Shown here: one piece after another, positions 32,332 to 42,268 of the stretch
How positions within the stretch are numbered: the first letter of the stretch is position 1
Layout of the letters: every line of letters begins with the position of its first letter
DNA from: Serratia marcescens
GTDB taxonomy: Bacteria > Pseudomonadota > Gammaproteobacteria > Enterobacterales > Enterobacteriaceae
Assembly: GCF_001902635.1 (NCBI RefSeq)
Contig: NZ_MJAO01000020.1
Span: forward strand, 1 to 64,000
Direction of reading: 5' to 3'
Length of the DNA: 64,000 bases
Position numbers and translations under genes: made by a program
The notes under the pieces: model-generated
What the model was told of the DNA's origin: nothing
Seen by the model: only the letters and a program-made list of their open reading frames with translations
Databases searched by the model: none

Positions 32332-32949
32332 TCAGTGATCCGGATGCTGGTAGTTGAACACCGGCAGGCCGAGGCGGAAGCGCAGGGCGATCAGGCGCGC
32401 GCTCAGACCGGCGATCAGGGTGATGACCACCACCAGATTGTGCGGCAGGCTGAGGTGCTGCAGGCCGATGTAAAGCCAGGCGGCGCTGAAGGAGATACCG
32501 GCGTAGATCTCTTTCTGGAAGACCAGCGGAATGCGGTTGCAGAACATGTCGCGCAGCACCCCGCCGAAGACGCCGGTGATCACCGCGGCGATGGCGGCGA
32601 TAATCGCGCTGTGCCCCATATCCAGCGCCACCTGCGCGCCGATGATGGAAAAAACGATCAGGCCGACGGCGTCGAGCACTAGGAACAGGCGGCGCAGATG
32701 GCGCATCAGGGGCGCCACCCAGGTGGTGACGATCGCCGCGATCGCGACGATGACGATGTATTCCGGGTGTTTGACCCAGCCCAACGGGAAATGACCGAGC
32801 AGCATATCGCGCACCGACCCGCCGCCGATCGCCGTGACCGAGGCGATGATGATCACGCCGAACATGTCCATTTGGCGGCGGCCGGCCGCCAGCGCGCCGG
32901 TCATGGCTTCGGCGGTGATGCCGATGATATAAAGGATGCTCAGTAACAT
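32332..32949 (-). CDS. yicG: YicG family inner-membrane protein (TRIC/UPF0126)
   Basis: A 205-residue protein with about seven hydrophobic segments and two copies of the family repeat: [22 protein letters not shown] and [23 protein letters not shown]. These glycine/arginine-aspartate motifs mark the UPF0126 family, related to bacterial TRIC-type cation channels. Length equals E. coli YicG; a glycine-transport role has been proposed for that protein. No ligB gene lies beside it, unlike E. coli. Confidence 0.88.
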   Translation of the reverse strand: MLLSILYIIGITAEAMTGALAAGRRQMDMFGVIIIASVTAIGGGSVRDMLLGHFPLGWVKHPEYIVIVAIAAIVTTWVAPLMRHLRRLFLVLDAVGLIVFSIIGAQVALDMGHSAIIAAIAAVITGVFGGVLRDMFCNRIPLVFQKEIYAGISFSAAWLYIGLQHLSLPHNLVVVITLIAGLSARLIALRFRLGLPVFNYQHPDH

Positions 32950-33203
32950 AAGGGGTTCACAGCGTAGCTTGCGTCTGAATGATGGCCGGCAGGGTAATCG
33001 CCGCCGATGACGTGCGCCACTGAGTTTTTCTCACCAATGGCGTTTCGGATTAGTTTATCTAATTTAAAGTGTGCCTTTTTCGCTGGGTATCCGCCTTTAT
33101 TAACATTGATAGATGGATAAAAGCATTAGAAATTTCGCGCTAATTTCCGGCGCTGACTATGCTTTTTGCAGGTAATCCTTCAACCGAGAAACAGAGATCG
33201 CAG

Positions 33204-33638
33204 ATGAAAAACTCCCCAAGACTGGCCGCCGGCGCCGTACTGGTTGCCCTGCTATTGAACGGCTGCGTAGCGCCGGGCCACCAGACCGTTTCATCCGCTC
33301 CGGTTTGCCGCACCGGCGATCCGATGATGCAGACGACGCTCTACTTTGGCCTGAATCGCCCGGCGGGGCCGGCGATTACCGCCCCAGAGTGGCAAACCTT
33401 CGTCGATAGCCAGGTAACGCCGCGCTTTAAAGACGGGCTGACGATATTCGACGCCAAAGGACAATGGCTGGGCCACGACGGCAAGCTGGCGCGCGAGAAC
33501 AGCAAGGCGCTGATGCTGATCCATGCGCCGGACAAGGAGAGTGAGGCAAATATCGAGGCGCTGCGCAACGACTATAAGCAGCAGTTTGCACAGGATTCGG
33601 TGATGCGGGTGGATGCGCCGGTGTGCGTGGCGTTTTAA
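33204..33638 (+). CDS. DUF3574-type lipoprotein, uncharacterised
   Basis: A 144-residue predicted lipoprotein. A basic N-terminus and hydrophobic core (about 7-18) end in LLNGC with the acylated Cys21; residue +2 is Val, so outer-membrane sorting is expected. The mature part holds TTLYFGLNRPAGPAITAPEW, a conserved VTPRFKDGLTIFDA segment and a C-terminal VMRVDAPVCVAF. I recognise the pattern as DUF3574, with no known function. Two cysteines (near 34 and 141) could form a disulfide. ATG 33204 is chosen over 33159 because it puts the signal peptide at the N-terminus. Convergent with the nup gene. Confidence 0.72.
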   Translation: MKNSPRLAAGAVLVALLLNGCVAPGHQTVSSAPVCRTGDPMMQTTLYFGLNRPAGPAITAPEWQTFVDSQVTPRFKDGLTIFDAKGQWLGHDGKLARENSKALMLIHAPDKESEANIEALRNDYKQQFAQDSVMRVDAPVCVAF

Positions 33639-33671
33639 ACGTACTCCCGGCCTGGCGGCCGGGAGTGGGGA

Positions 33672-34856
33672 TTACAGCACCAGGCCGGCGATGGCCGCCG
33701 ACAGCAGGCTTACCAGCGTCGAGCCATAAACCAGCTTCAGGCCAAAACGGGAAACCACGTTGCCTTGCTGCTCGTTCAGCCCCTTGATGGCGCCGGCGAC
33801 GATGCCGATGGAGGCGAAGTTGGCGAACGACACCAGGAACACCGACAGGATACCCAGCCCGCGCGGCGACAGTTCCACCGCGATCTTCTTCAGCTCAATC
33901 ATCGCCACGAATTCGTTGGCCACCAGTTTGGTCGCCATGATGCTGCCCGCCTGTAGGGCCTCTTCCGCCGGGATGCCGATCAGCCAGGCCAGCGGATAGA
34001 ACACATAGCCGAGGAGCTGCTGGAAGCTGATGCCGAGCACCGCCGAGAACAGTGCGTTGACGGCGGAGATCAGCGCGATAAAGCCGATCAACATCGCCGC
34101 GATGATCATCGCAATCTTGAAACCGGCCAGAATGTACTCGCCCAGCATTTCGAAGAAGCTCTGGTCTTCATGCAGCTTGTTCAGCTTCAGCTCTGGCTCG
34201 TCTTCGACCTGATACGGGTTGATGATCGACAGAATGATGAAGGTGCTGAACATGTTGAGGATCAACGCCGCCACCACGTACTGCGCATCGATCATCGACA
34301 TGTAGGCGCCGACGATGGAGAGCGATACCGTCGACATGGCGGTCGCGGCCATGGTGTACATGCGGCGCGGCGAGATATCGCCGATGATGCCCTTGTAGGC
34401 GATGAAGTTCTCCGACTGCCCCAGCACCAGCGTGCTGACGGCGTTGAACGATTCCAGCTTGCCCATGCCGTTGACCTTGGACAGCAGGGTGCCGACCAGG
34501 CGGATGATCAGCGGCAGGATACGGAAATGCTGCAAAATGCCGATCAGGGCGGAAATAAAGATGATAGGGCACAAAACGCCGAGGAAGATAAACGCCAGGC
34601 CATCTTTGCTCATGCCGCCGAACACGAACTCCGAGCCTTGGGCGGCGTAGCCCAGCAGGGTGTCGAAGAAGCCGGCGACGTGCTTGATCACGCTGAGCCC
34701 GCTGGCGGAGTGCAGGAAGAAGTAAGCCAGCGCGCCTTCTATCACCAGCAGTTGGATGATGTAGCGCAGGCGGATTTTCTTGCGATTATTGCTGACCAGC
34801 AGCGCCAGGGCGATGATCACCACCAGGGCCATAATAAATTGCAGAATTTGTGGCAT
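33672..34856 (-). CDS. NupC-family nucleoside:H+ symporter
   Basis: A 394-residue concentrative nucleoside transporter (CNT family), strikingly like E. coli NupC (400) in blocks such as [55 protein letters not shown] and [24 protein letters not shown]. It should import pyrimidine and adenine nucleosides with protons. It is not at the usual nupC locus, so it may be an extra paralogue; I leave the symbol empty. ATG 34856 (MPQILQF) fits the family better than the upstream 34895 start. Confidence 0.85.
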   Translation of the reverse strand: MPQILQFIMALVVIIALALLVSNNRKKIRLRYIIQLLVIEGALAYFFLHSASGLSVIKHVAGFFDTLLGYAAQGSEFVFGGMSKDGLAFIFLGVLCPIIFISALIGILQHFRILPLIIRLVGTLLSKVNGMGKLESFNAVSTLVLGQSENFIAYKGIIGDISPRRMYTMAATAMSTVSLSIVGAYMSMIDAQYVVAALILNMFSTFIILSIINPYQVEDEPELKLNKLHEDQSFFEMLGEYILAGFKIAMIIAAMLIGFIALISAVNALFSAVLGISFQQLLGYVFYPLAWLIGIPAEEALQAGSIMATKLVANEFVAMIELKKIAVELSPRGLGILSVFLVSFANFASIGIVAGAIKGLNEQQGNVVSRFGLKLVYGSTLVSLLSAAIAGLVL

Positions 34857-35219
34857 AAACGGTCCGTACGGTTCACGGGCAGGAAAAAAACACATTTAGC
34901 CACAGCATCGCCGTCCTTTCATTACCTTGCGTGATAATTAGAACAAAATACTTATGGCACGCGGGATATCTTGCCGATTGTCATCCGCACGTGCTGTCCG
35001 GCAGTTTTTCATAAGCTCCCCGGTGAACCGTCTCCCAAGAGACCTGTTGGCTCGCAACCTGATGTAATCGCCGCCACTCGCGTGCAGGCGCCTGGAATCT
35101 GGCTCGCAATCGGCGTTTCTTCATGGCGCAAAGCGTGGTTTTCTCGGCAGAGGGAGGGAAAAATGCTTGAACAAGGCGCCGTGACTGGTGCGCATTTTCT
35201 CGGATTAAGGAGGCGAACG
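34857..35219 (+). other. non-coding stretch between the nup gene and the 129-aa ORF
   Basis: About 360 bases. The frame of the next gene stays open back to 34971, but nothing there resembles a protein domain and a strong ribosome site at 35207-35213 argues for a later start. Promoters for two divergent genes must lie here. I see no RNA gene, repeat or clear operator. Confidence 0.5.
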
Positions 35220-35609
35220 ATGAATACCGGCATGTTGCTCAAGGCGCTGGCCAACGGCGTTAATCCCGACACCGGCGAGTTGTTGAGACCGGCTTCAGCG
35301 GCCTGCGCGCCGGAGGCTATTCGCCTGCTGTTCGCGTTGGCCAACGAGTTTGACGGTGAGTCCGAACGGCAGAACAAAGCCAGGTTGACGCCGGAGGAGA
35401 AGCAGCAAAAGAACCTGGCCGGGAGCCGTCCGGCCAATGTTTACTTCCCTTGGTCGGAAGAGGAAACGTTGCGGCTGCGCGAGAGCCATGCGGCAGGGGC
35501 GACGCTGGAAGCGCTGAGCGATGAGTTCGAGCGCTCAACCTGGAGTATTGCGGTGCAACTGCAGAAAATGGGGCTGATGGGTGAAGAGCAGGCGGCCGCC
35601 TACCGCTGA
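35220..35609 (+). CDS. uncharacterised protein, 129 aa
   Basis: Not recognised. A good AAGGAGG site precedes the ATG at 35220. The N-terminus reads MLLKALANGVNPDTGELL, followed by an alanine-rich helix (EAIRLLFALANEF), a charged linker with LTPEEKQQKNLA, and a C-terminal helical block PWSEEETLRLRESHAAG ending in a segment that resembles a helix-turn-helix (ALSDEFERSTWSIAVQLQKMGL). No signal peptide or membrane segment. It could be a small DNA-binding or adaptor protein; this is inference from shape only. Upstream of the convergent yicC. Confidence 0.7.
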   Translation: MNTGMLLKALANGVNPDTGELLRPASAACAPEAIRLLFALANEFDGESERQNKARLTPEEKQQKNLAGSRPANVYFPWSEEETLRLRESHAAGATLEALSDEFERSTWSIAVQLQKMGLMGEEQAAAYR

Positions 35610-35618
35610 TCCGCAGCC

Positions 35619-35645
35619 ATAAAAAAGCCCGCGTGGCGCGGGCTT
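35619..35645 (-). terminator. yicC terminator
   Basis: Stem AAGCCCGCG / CGCGGGCTT with a TGG loop. On the minus strand it is followed by a T run (plus A tract 35621-35626). It lies just after the yicC stop, convergent with the 129-residue ORF. Confidence 0.88.
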
Positions 35646-35664
35646 GATGGCGTGCGGAGCGGGA

Positions 35665-36528
35665 TCACTCGATATTCTGGATCTGCTCGCGCATTTGCTC
35701 GATCAGCACTTTCAGCTCGATGGCGGAAGCGGTGACGTCGGCATTGATCGACTTGGAGGCCAGAGTGTTCGATTCGCGGTTGAACTCCTGCATCATGAAG
35801 TCGAGGCGGCGGCCGACGGCTTCTTTCTTCTTCAGGATGTTGTGCGTCTCTTTCACGTGCGCTTCCAGACGGTCCAGCTCTTCGGCGACGTCGATACGCT
35901 GCGCCATCAGCACCAGCTCCTGCTCCAGGCGGGTGTTTTCCAGCTGCACCTGCGCTTCTTCCAGTTTGCTGACCAGGCGCTCACGCTGCCATTGCAGGAT
36001 GTTCGGCATCTGGGCACGCACGTTGACCACTTCGGCGCTGACGCCGTCGAGGCGCTGTTCGATCAGCGTTTTCAGCGCGGCGCCTTCGCTTTCGCGTGCG
36101 ACGATGAAGTCATCCAGCGCGCCGTCCAGCGCCTGCATCAGCTCGGCGCTGATGGCGTCCAGATCCTGCTCCTGCGCGGACATCACGCCCGGCCAGCGCA
36201 GCACGTCGATCGGGTTGATTTCCCCTTCGTCGCTTTGCATTTTCACCCAGTTGGCGGCTTCGACCAGCTGTTTGGCCAGTTTTTCGTTCAGGATCATCGA
36301 GCTTTGCGCGCTTGGATCCAGTTCGAAACGCAGGTTGCATTCGACTTTGCCGCGGGTCAGGCGGCCACGGATACGTTCACGGATCACCGGCTCCAGGCTG
36401 CGGAATTGTTCCGGCAGGCGGATGTAGGTTTCTAAGTAGCGCTGGTTAACGGAACGCAGCTCCCAGGCTGCGCTGCCCCATTCACCCTTGATTTCACGCC
36501 GGGCGTAGGCGGTCATGCTGCGGATCAT
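35665..36528 (-). CDS. yicC: YicC family endoribonuclease/RNase adaptor
   Basis: A 287-residue protein, the same length as E. coli YicC, with the N-terminal MIRSMTAYARREIKGEWG and the C-terminal QEFNRESNTLASKSINADVT plus a coiled-coil stretch around LEEAQVQLENTRLEQELVLMAQ. YicC has been described as an endoribonuclease and as affecting decay of the RyhB RNA. It is divergent from rph, as in E. coli. Confidence 0.93.
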   Translation of the reverse strand: MIRSMTAYARREIKGEWGSAAWELRSVNQRYLETYIRLPEQFRSLEPVIRERIRGRLTRGKVECNLRFELDPSAQSSMILNEKLAKQLVEAANWVKMQSDEGEINPIDVLRWPGVMSAQEQDLDAISAELMQALDGALDDFIVARESEGAALKTLIEQRLDGVSAEVVNVRAQMPNILQWQRERLVSKLEEAQVQLENTRLEQELVLMAQRIDVAEELDRLEAHVKETHNILKKKEAVGRRLDFMMQEFNRESNTLASKSINADVTASAIELKVLIEQMREQIQNIE

Positions 36529-36654
36529 TGATGCGTACCCGTAATAGGAAAAGATGGGGCGATTATAGCGTCGCGGCTGCGGGCAGGATAGGCATTACGT
36601 CACGAAGCCCGTATAATGCGCAGCCAATAGTTGATTTGAAGCCGGAGAGAGCCC

Positions 36655-37371
36655 ATGCGTCCTGCAGGCAGAGCACCACAGCAAGTTCGCCCCCTGACAC
36701 TGACCCGTCACTATACCAAACACGCTGAAGGTTCAGTGCTGGTTGAGTTTGGCGATACCAAAGTCTTGTGCACCGCCACGGTAGAAGAGGGCGTTCCGCG
36801 CTTCCTGAAAGGCCAGGGGCAGGGTTGGATCACCGCCGAGTACGGCATGCTGCCGCGCTCCACCCACAGCCGCAACGCCCGTGAAGCCGCCAAAGGCAAA
36901 CAGGGCGGTCGCACGCTGGAGATCCAGCGCCTGATCGCCCGCTCGCTGCGTGCCGCGGTGGATCTGAAAAAGCTCGGTGAATTCACCATCACCCTCGACT
37001 GCGACGTACTGCAGGCCGACGGCGGCACCCGCACCGCCTCCATCTCCGGTGCCTGCGTGGCGCTGGCCGATGCGCTGAACACCCTGGTGGCCAACGGCAA
37101 GCTGAAAGCCAACCCGATGAAGGGCATGGTGGCGGCGGTTTCCGTCGGCATCGTCAATGGCGAAGCGCTGTGCGATCTGGAGTATGTGGAGGATTCCGCC
37201 GCGGAAACCGACATGAACGTGGTGATGATGGAAGACGGCCGCATGATTGAAGTGCAGGGCACCGCCGAAGGCGAGCCGTTCAGCCACGATGAGCTGTTGG
37301 CGCTATTGGCGCTGGCCCGAGGGGGCATCGAAACCATCTTCCAGGCGCAGAAAGCGGCGTTGGCGGACTAA
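36655..37371 (+). CDS. rph: ribonuclease PH
   Basis: Phosphorolytic 3'-5' exoribonuclease that trims tRNA and rRNA 3' ends. It is full length at 238 residues with the blocks [40 protein letters not shown] and [17 protein letters not shown]. Unlike E. coli K-12 MG1655, whose rph-1 allele is frameshifted, this copy reads through to a normal C-terminus ([16 protein letters not shown]). Its translation end lies seven bases before the attenuator that controls pyrE. Confidence 0.97.
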   Translation: MRPAGRAPQQVRPLTLTRHYTKHAEGSVLVEFGDTKVLCTATVEEGVPRFLKGQGQGWITAEYGMLPRSTHSRNAREAAKGKQGGRTLEIQRLIARSLRAAVDLKKLGEFTITLDCDVLQADGGTRTASISGACVALADALNTLVANGKLKANPMKGMVAAVSVGIVNGEALCDLEYVEDSAAETDMNVVMMEDGRMIEVQGTAEGEPFSHDELLALLALARGGIETIFQAQKAALAD

Positions 37372-37377
37372 TTTTTC

Positions 37378-37403
37378 AAGGCGACTGAGAAGTCGCCTTT
37401 TTT
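37378..37403 (+). promoter_or_regulatory. pyrE attenuator
   Basis: Stem AAGGCGACT / AGTCGCCTT with a GAGA loop and six T, seven bases after the rph stop and before pyrE. In E. coli this terminator is relieved when ribosomes translating rph closely follow an RNA polymerase slowed by low UTP. The spacing here suits the same mechanism. Confidence 0.85.
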
Positions 37404-37467
37404 ATGCCCGGCGATCGGGCGGCAGTAACGACAAGACCCAAGCAGATTCAGACGAGGAGAAGCAGTA

Positions 37468-38109
37468 ATGAAAGCCTATCAGCGCCAGTTTATCGAGTTC
37501 GCGCTTAACAAGCAGGTATTGAAATTCGGCGAGTTCACCCTGAAATCCGGCCGCACCAGCCCGTATTTCTTCAATGCCGGCCTGTTTAATACCGGGCGCG
37601 ATCTTGCGCTGTTGGGGCGCTTCTACGCCGAGGCTCTGATGGACTCCGGCATCGATTTCGACCTGCTGTTTGGCCCGGCCTACAAAGGCATTCCAATCGC
37701 TACCACCACGGCGGTCGCGTTGGCGGAACACCATGATCGCGACGTGCCTTACTGCTTTAATCGCAAGGAAGCCAAGACCCACGGTGAAGGCGGTTCGCTG
37801 GTGGGCAGCCCGCTGCAGGGCCGCGTGATGCTGGTGGATGATGTGATCACCGCCGGCACCGCGATCCGCGAGTCGATGGAAATCATCGGCGCCGCCGGCG
37901 CTTCGCTGGCGGGCGTATTGATCTCCCTCGACCGCCAGGAGCGCGGCCGTGCGGATATCTCCGCCATTCAGGAAGTGGAACGTGACTATCACTGCAAGGT
38001 GATCTCGATCGTGACGCTGAAGGACCTGATCGCCTATCTGGAAGAGAAGCCGGAAATGGCGGACCACCTGGCGGCAGTGCGCGCTTACCGTGAGCAGTAC
38101 GGCGTGTAA
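37468..38109 (+). CDS. pyrE: orotate phosphoribosyltransferase
   Basis: Condenses orotate with PRPP to form OMP in UMP synthesis. The 213 residues equal E. coli. The PRPP-binding motif is [13 protein letters not shown] near residue 120, with the flexible catalytic loop around [11 protein letters not shown] and substrate-binding [20 protein letters not shown] ribosome site precedes the ATG. It is preceded by rph and the attenuator, and convergent with slmA. Confidence 0.97.
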   Translation: MKAYQRQFIEFALNKQVLKFGEFTLKSGRTSPYFFNAGLFNTGRDLALLGRFYAEALMDSGIDFDLLFGPAYKGIPIATTTAVALAEHHDRDVPYCFNRKEAKTHGEGGSLVGSPLQGRVMLVDDVITAGTAIRESMEIIGAAGASLAGVLISLDRQERGRADISAIQEVERDYHCKVISIVTLKDLIAYLEEKPEMADHLAAVRAYREQYGV

Positions 38110-38112
38110 GTA

Positions 38113-38136
38113 ACAACGCCGGGCATGCCCGGCGTT
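38113..38136 (+). terminator. pyrE terminator
   Basis: Stem AACGCCGGGC / GCCCGGCGTT with a tight AT loop and a weak ATTGTTATT tail, between the convergent pyrE and slmA stops. It may also work leftward. Confidence 0.65.
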
Positions 38137-38140
38137 ATTG

Positions 38141-38737
38141 TTATTGCAGCTGTGCCGCCAACAGCGGCCAGCGGGCGTCGAATTCCTGCGTTGGGCGATA
38201 GCGGAATTCCGAACGCACATAGCGCGACAACATGCCTTCGCAGAAGGCCAGCAGTTGGCTGGCCAGCAGCGTTTCATCGACGATAAAGCCTTTGCCTTCG
38301 CGCAATTTGCGCTCTTTCAGCACCTGACGCAGCTGCGCCTCGATGCGTTCGAACAGCTGGTTGATGCGGCCCTGCAGGCGATCCTGTTCAAACATCAGCG
38401 CGTGGCCGGTCATGATGCGCGTCAGCCCTGGGTTGCGTTCCGCAAAGCCCAGAATCAGCAGTAAAATCAGGCGCAGACGATTAAACGTCTCTTTCTCGTC
38501 CTGCAAGATCAGATTAATGCGGGTGATCAGGCTGTCTTCAATAAACTCGATCAGACTGTCGAACATCCGTGTCTTGCTGGGGAAATGCCGGTACAGCGCA
38601 GCTTCAGAAACACCCACGTTCGCGGCGAGCTTGGCGGTGGTGATGCGTTGGCTGCCGTCGCTGGATTCCAGCATCTGGGCTAACGCCTGCAATATTTCCT
38701 CGCGCCGATTCCTTTTCGTATTTTCTTTTTCTGCCAT
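38141..38737 (-). CDS. slmA: nucleoid occlusion factor SlmA
   Basis: TetR-family DNA-binding protein that, bound to sites across the chromosome, blocks FtsZ rings from forming over the nucleoid. The 198 residues equal E. coli SlmA. The N-terminal helix-turn-helix spans [28 protein letters not shown] (about 29-56). The larger C-terminal domain mediates dimerisation and FtsZ binding. It is downstream of dut across a 250-base spacer in which I see nothing else. Confidence 0.96.
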   Translation of the reverse strand: MAEKENTKRNRREEILQALAQMLESSDGSQRITTAKLAANVGVSEAALYRHFPSKTRMFDSLIEFIEDSLITRINLILQDEKETFNRLRLILLLILGFAERNPGLTRIMTGHALMFEQDRLQGRINQLFERIEAQLRQVLKERKLREGKGFIVDETLLASQLLAFCEGMLSRYVRSEFRYRPTQEFDARWPLLAAQLQ

Positions 38738-38988
38738 GTCTGATTAGACCCTTGCTAAAACTTAACTGACGGAAACCCGCGCACCGGCCGCTGCAGAGCA
38801 GGCTCTGTGCGGCTTATGTGATAGCTTTTTTACGATGCTGGGGTCAGCGGCCTTAACGGCCTTCTTCCGCGCTGCCTGGTGTGCGCTGCAATTGTCGCGG
38901 TAAAACCTTGCCGTAGAGACATCCCTTTCCCCACATAGGCAAGGTTCGGGCGACGTTTCCCTGCCGGCCATCGTGCATTGGATGGCGC

Positions 38989-39447
38989 TTAGTGGCGCCC
39001 TGAGTGGCCAAAACCGCCTGCGCCGCGTTCGCTGCTGTCGAATTCTTCCACTAGGTTGAATTCGGCCTGCACGACCGGCACGAAGACCATCTGCGCGATG
39101 CGTTCGCCCGGCTCGATGGTGAAGGATTTCTGGCCGCGGTTCCAAACGGACACCATCAACTGGCCCTGATAATCGGAGTCGATCAGGCCGACCAGGTTGC
39201 CCAGCACGACGCCGTGCTTATGGCCCAGGCCTGAGCGCGGCAGGATCACCGCCGCCAGGCTGGCGTCGGCGATGTGGATCGCTAGGCCGGTAGGCAGCAG
39301 CGTGGTTTCACCCGGCGCCAGCTCCACCGCGCTGTCCAGGCAGGCGCGCAGGTCAAGGCCGGCGGAGCCCGGAGTGGCGTAGGTCGGTAGCGGGAAATCC
39401 TGACCGATACGCGGGTCAAGGATCTTAACGTCGATTTTTTTCATCAT
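38989..39447 (-). CDS. dut: dUTP diphosphatase
   Basis: Trimeric enzyme that hydrolyses dUTP to dUMP, keeping uracil out of DNA and feeding thymidylate synthesis. The 152 residues equal E. coli. Conserved motifs in order are [19 protein letters not shown]-type [28 protein letters not shown], the [11 protein letters not shown] block and C-terminal [12 protein letters not shown], which caps the active site. Its start lies inside the end of coaBC: the two genes overlap by 23 bases in different frames. Confidence 0.97.
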   Translation of the reverse strand: MMKKIDVKILDPRIGQDFPLPTYATPGSAGLDLRACLDSAVELAPGETTLLPTGLAIHIADASLAAVILPRSGLGHKHGVVLGNLVGLIDSDYQGQLMVSVWNRGQKSFTIEPGERIAQMVFVPVVQAEFNLVEEFDSSERGAGGFGHSGRH

Positions 39448-40639
39448 AACGGCTGACTATCTCGTCTATTAAACGTTGGCCAAGGAGTGCCTTGTCGCTC
39501 AGCGCCAGGCGTTTTTCTCCATCCTGCCAAAAAAGGTGCAGGGCATTGGTGTCGCTATTGAACCCGTGCTCTGCAAGCGATACATCGTTAGCGCAAATTA
39601 AATCCAGCTTCTTACGCGCCAGTTTTTGCCGCGCGTATTCTTCCACATTCTGGGTTTCGGCGGCAAACCCCACGACAAACGGTCGATTTTTGGTCATCGC
39701 CGCCACGCCGGCGACGATGTCGGGGTTTTTTACCATCTTGAGGACGATTTCATCACCCTGTTTTTTTATTTTTTCATCGGCGATCCGCTCGGGACGATAG
39801 TCGGCCACGGCGGCGCAGGAGATGAAAATTTGCTGCTGCGCGGCACGTTGTTGCACCGCCTGCTCCATTTCCAGCGCGCTGGTGACGTCCACCCGGGTGA
39901 CCGATGGCGGCGTCGGCAGGTTGACCGGCCCGGCAATCAGCGTTACCTGCGCGCCGCGGGCGGCGGCGGCGCGGGCGATGGCGAATCCCATTTTGCCGGA
40001 GCTGTGATTGCTGATGAAACGCACCGGATCCAGCGCCTCACGCGTCGGGCCGGCGGTGATCATAACCTGTAAATGTTGCAGATCCTGCGGGGCGGAAAAA
40101 TAGCCGTTCGCCAGCTCGACGATGTCCAGCGGATCCAGCATGCGGCCGGGGCCCACGTCGCCGCAGGCCTGGCTGCCGCTATCCGGCCCCCAGAGCAGCA
40201 TGCCGCGCGCCTGCAGCGTTTGCAGGTTGGCCTGCGTGGCGGCGGCGCGATACATCTGCTGGTTCATGGCGGGCGCGGCGGCGATGGGAGCATCGGTCGC
40301 CAGGCAGACGGTGGTCAGTAGATCGTTGGCCATGCCGGCGGCGACGCGCGCCAGCAGATCGGCAGTCGCCGGCGCCAGGATCACCAGATCCGCCCACTTG
40401 CCGAGTTCGATGTGGCCCATAGCGGCCTCGGCGGCGGGATCCAACAGATCGTCGGACACCGGGTAGCCGGAAACGGCCTGCAGTGTCAGTGGTGTAATGA
40501 ACGCCTTGGCGGCGTGGGTCATCACCACGCGCACTTCTGCGCCCCTGTCGCGCAGGCGGCGCACCAGCTCTGGGCATTTGTAGGCGGCGATGCCGCCGCT
40601 GATGCCAAGCACAATATGTTTGCCGGAAAGTCCCGTCAT
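39425..40639 (-). CDS. coaBC: phosphopantothenoylcysteine decarboxylase/synthase CoaBC
   Basis: Bifunctional enzyme of coenzyme A synthesis, formerly Dfp. The N-terminal CoaC flavoprotein domain (about 1-190) has [10 protein letters not shown], the [21 protein letters not shown] block and the PAMNQQM motif. The C-terminal CoaB ligase has [25 protein letters not shown] and the KMVKNPDI lysine region. Three consecutive ATGs (40645, 40642, 40639) are possible starts; 40639 gives 404 residues and the best spacing from a GGA. It ends 23 bases inside dut and is divergent from radC. Confidence 0.94.
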   Translation of the reverse strand: MTGLSGKHIVLGISGGIAAYKCPELVRRLRDRGAEVRVVMTHAAKAFITPLTLQAVSGYPVSDDLLDPAAEAAMGHIELGKWADLVILAPATADLLARVAAGMANDLLTTVCLATDAPIAAAPAMNQQMYRAAATQANLQTLQARGMLLWGPDSGSQACGDVGPGRMLDPLDIVELANGYFSAPQDLQHLQVMITAGPTREALDPVRFISNHSSGKMGFAIARAAAARGAQVTLIAGPVNLPTPPSVTRVDVTSALEMEQAVQQRAAQQQIFISCAAVADYRPERIADEKIKKQGDEIVLKMVKNPDIVAGVAAMTKNRPFVVGFAAETQNVEEYARQKLARKKLDLICANDVSLAEHGFNSDTNALHLFWQDGEKRLALSDKALLGQRLIDEIVSRYDEKNRR

Positions 40640-40825
40640 CATCATTGTCCGATTGAAAGCCGAAAGATGCGCCATTTTAGCATATCCGCCGTTCAGGTGA
40701 GCGATTCCGCAATGGCTGCAGGGCGTTACATTGTGCTTTGCGAAACACTTCGCAATGTTATCAAACACCTGTCGAACCCGTCTGGCAGCACATGGCATGC
40801 TGTAGCTCTTTCAGGGAGGAACACG

Positions 40826-41509
40826 ATGAGCAACTCGATTGTGGCGTGTTGGCCGGGCGCGCTGGCGCCGCGTGAAAAGCTGTTGATGCAGGGGGCGGCG
40901 GCGCTGTCCGATGCAGAGCTGTTGGCCATTTTTTTGCGCACCGGGCTGCCCGGCGTGCACGTGATGCAGTTGGCGGAGCAGCTGCTGCGCCGGTTCGGCT
41001 CGCTTTATCATCTGATGTCGGCCGATCATCAGGCTTTTTGCAGCCAAAAAGGCCTGGGTGACGCCAGCTATACGCAGCTGCAGGCGATTGCCGAGTTGGC
41101 GCTGCGCTTCTTTTCCAGCCATTTGTCGCAGGAAAATGCCATGCTCAACCCGCGCGTTACCCAGCATTACTTGCAAAGCTTGCTGGCGCATCGTGAGCGA
41201 GAGGTCTTTTTGGTACTGTTTTTAGACAATCAGCACCGGGTTATTCGCCATCAGGAGATGTTTGCTGGTACCATCAGCAGCGTCGTCGTCTACCCGAGAG
41301 AAATTGTGCGTGAAGCGCTGAAGGCTAATGCAGCCGCGCTGATTCTCGCGCATAATCACCCCTCGGGTAAGGCTGAACCCAGTCATGCCGACCGTTTGAT
41401 AACCGAGCAGGTGGTGAAAGCCTGCCAGTTATTGGAGATCCGAGTGCTTGATCATTTGGTGATCGGTCGGGGTGAATGCGTCTCTTTTGCCGAGCGCGGA
41501 TGGCTTTAA
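40826..41509 (+). CDS. radC: RadC family JAMM-domain protein
   Basis: A 227-residue protein (222 in E. coli). The N-terminal half is a helix-hairpin-helix region ([26 protein letters not shown]). The C-terminal half is a JAMM/MPN+ metalloprotease-like domain with [18 protein letters not shown], giving the HxH-x7-S-x2-D metal pattern. The original DNA-repair assignment of radC was later withdrawn and its role remains unclear. ATG 40826 follows GGGAGGA. The frame is open upstream through the coaBC region and that part is rejected. Confidence 0.93.
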   Translation: MSNSIVACWPGALAPREKLLMQGAAALSDAELLAIFLRTGLPGVHVMQLAEQLLRRFGSLYHLMSADHQAFCSQKGLGDASYTQLQAIAELALRFFSSHLSQENAMLNPRVTQHYLQSLLAHREREVFLVLFLDNQHRVIRHQEMFAGTISSVVVYPREIVREALKANAAALILAHNHPSGKAEPSHADRLITEQVVKACQLLEIRVLDHLVIGRGECVSFAERGWL

Positions 41510-41553
41510 GCGATTTTTTCGCGATCCTTGTGGGATCTTTAGCTGTTCGGGAC

Positions 41554-41582
41554 TTGAGCACTTACGCTTCAGAGCGTATACT
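41554..41582 (+). promoter_or_regulatory. candidate rpmB-rpmG promoter
   Basis: TTGAGC (41554-41559), a 17-base spacer and TATACT (41577-41582) give a good sigma-70 promoter about 190 bases before rpmB. It predicts a long leader of about 180 bases. The rest of the 41510-41771 gap shows nothing else recognisable. Confidence 0.65.
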
Positions 41583-41750
41583 ACGCCACCTTTGAGAATC
41601 TTGGGTTTGGCGCAAGAGCCTATCTCAGCAGGTTTCTGACCTGGTGTGTGGTTTCTACCTGATGACGAGAGTCTCCTCAGTATGAAGTTTGCTGAGATGG
41701 GCTCTAAAAGCCTGACGAGGCGGCCATACCCTATACGAAGCTCGAGCTGA

Positions 41751-42008
<258 letters not shown>

Positions 42009-42016
42009 GGAACTGA

Positions 42017-42187
<171 letters not shown>

Positions 42188-42204
42188 TTTTAGTGGATTA
42201 ATGA

Positions 42205-42230
42205 AAAACCCGGCCTTGGCCGGGTTTTTT
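42205..42230 (+). terminator. rpmB-rpmG terminator
   Basis: Stem AAACCCGGCC / GGCCGGGTTT with a TT loop and a six-T run, 20 bases after the rpmG stop. Readthrough could still feed mutM, which starts 39 bases later. Confidence 0.9.
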
Positions 42231-42268
42231 GTTTTATAAAGGGTAGAAAACGTCGGAGGGGAAGCCAG

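Noticed and set aside
33641-33669. ACTCCCGGCC / GGCCGGGAGT hairpin between the lipoprotein and nup genes
   Set aside because: Strong stem but no T run on either strand, so an intrinsic terminator is not claimed; probably a convergent 3' end structure.
34971-35219. Upstream extension of the 129-residue ORF
   Set aside because: The added 83 residues show no domain and a strong ribosome site supports the internal ATG at 35220.
40412-40825. Upstream extension of the radC frame
   Set aside because: It runs antisense through coaBC and past the GGGAGGA ribosome site of radC.
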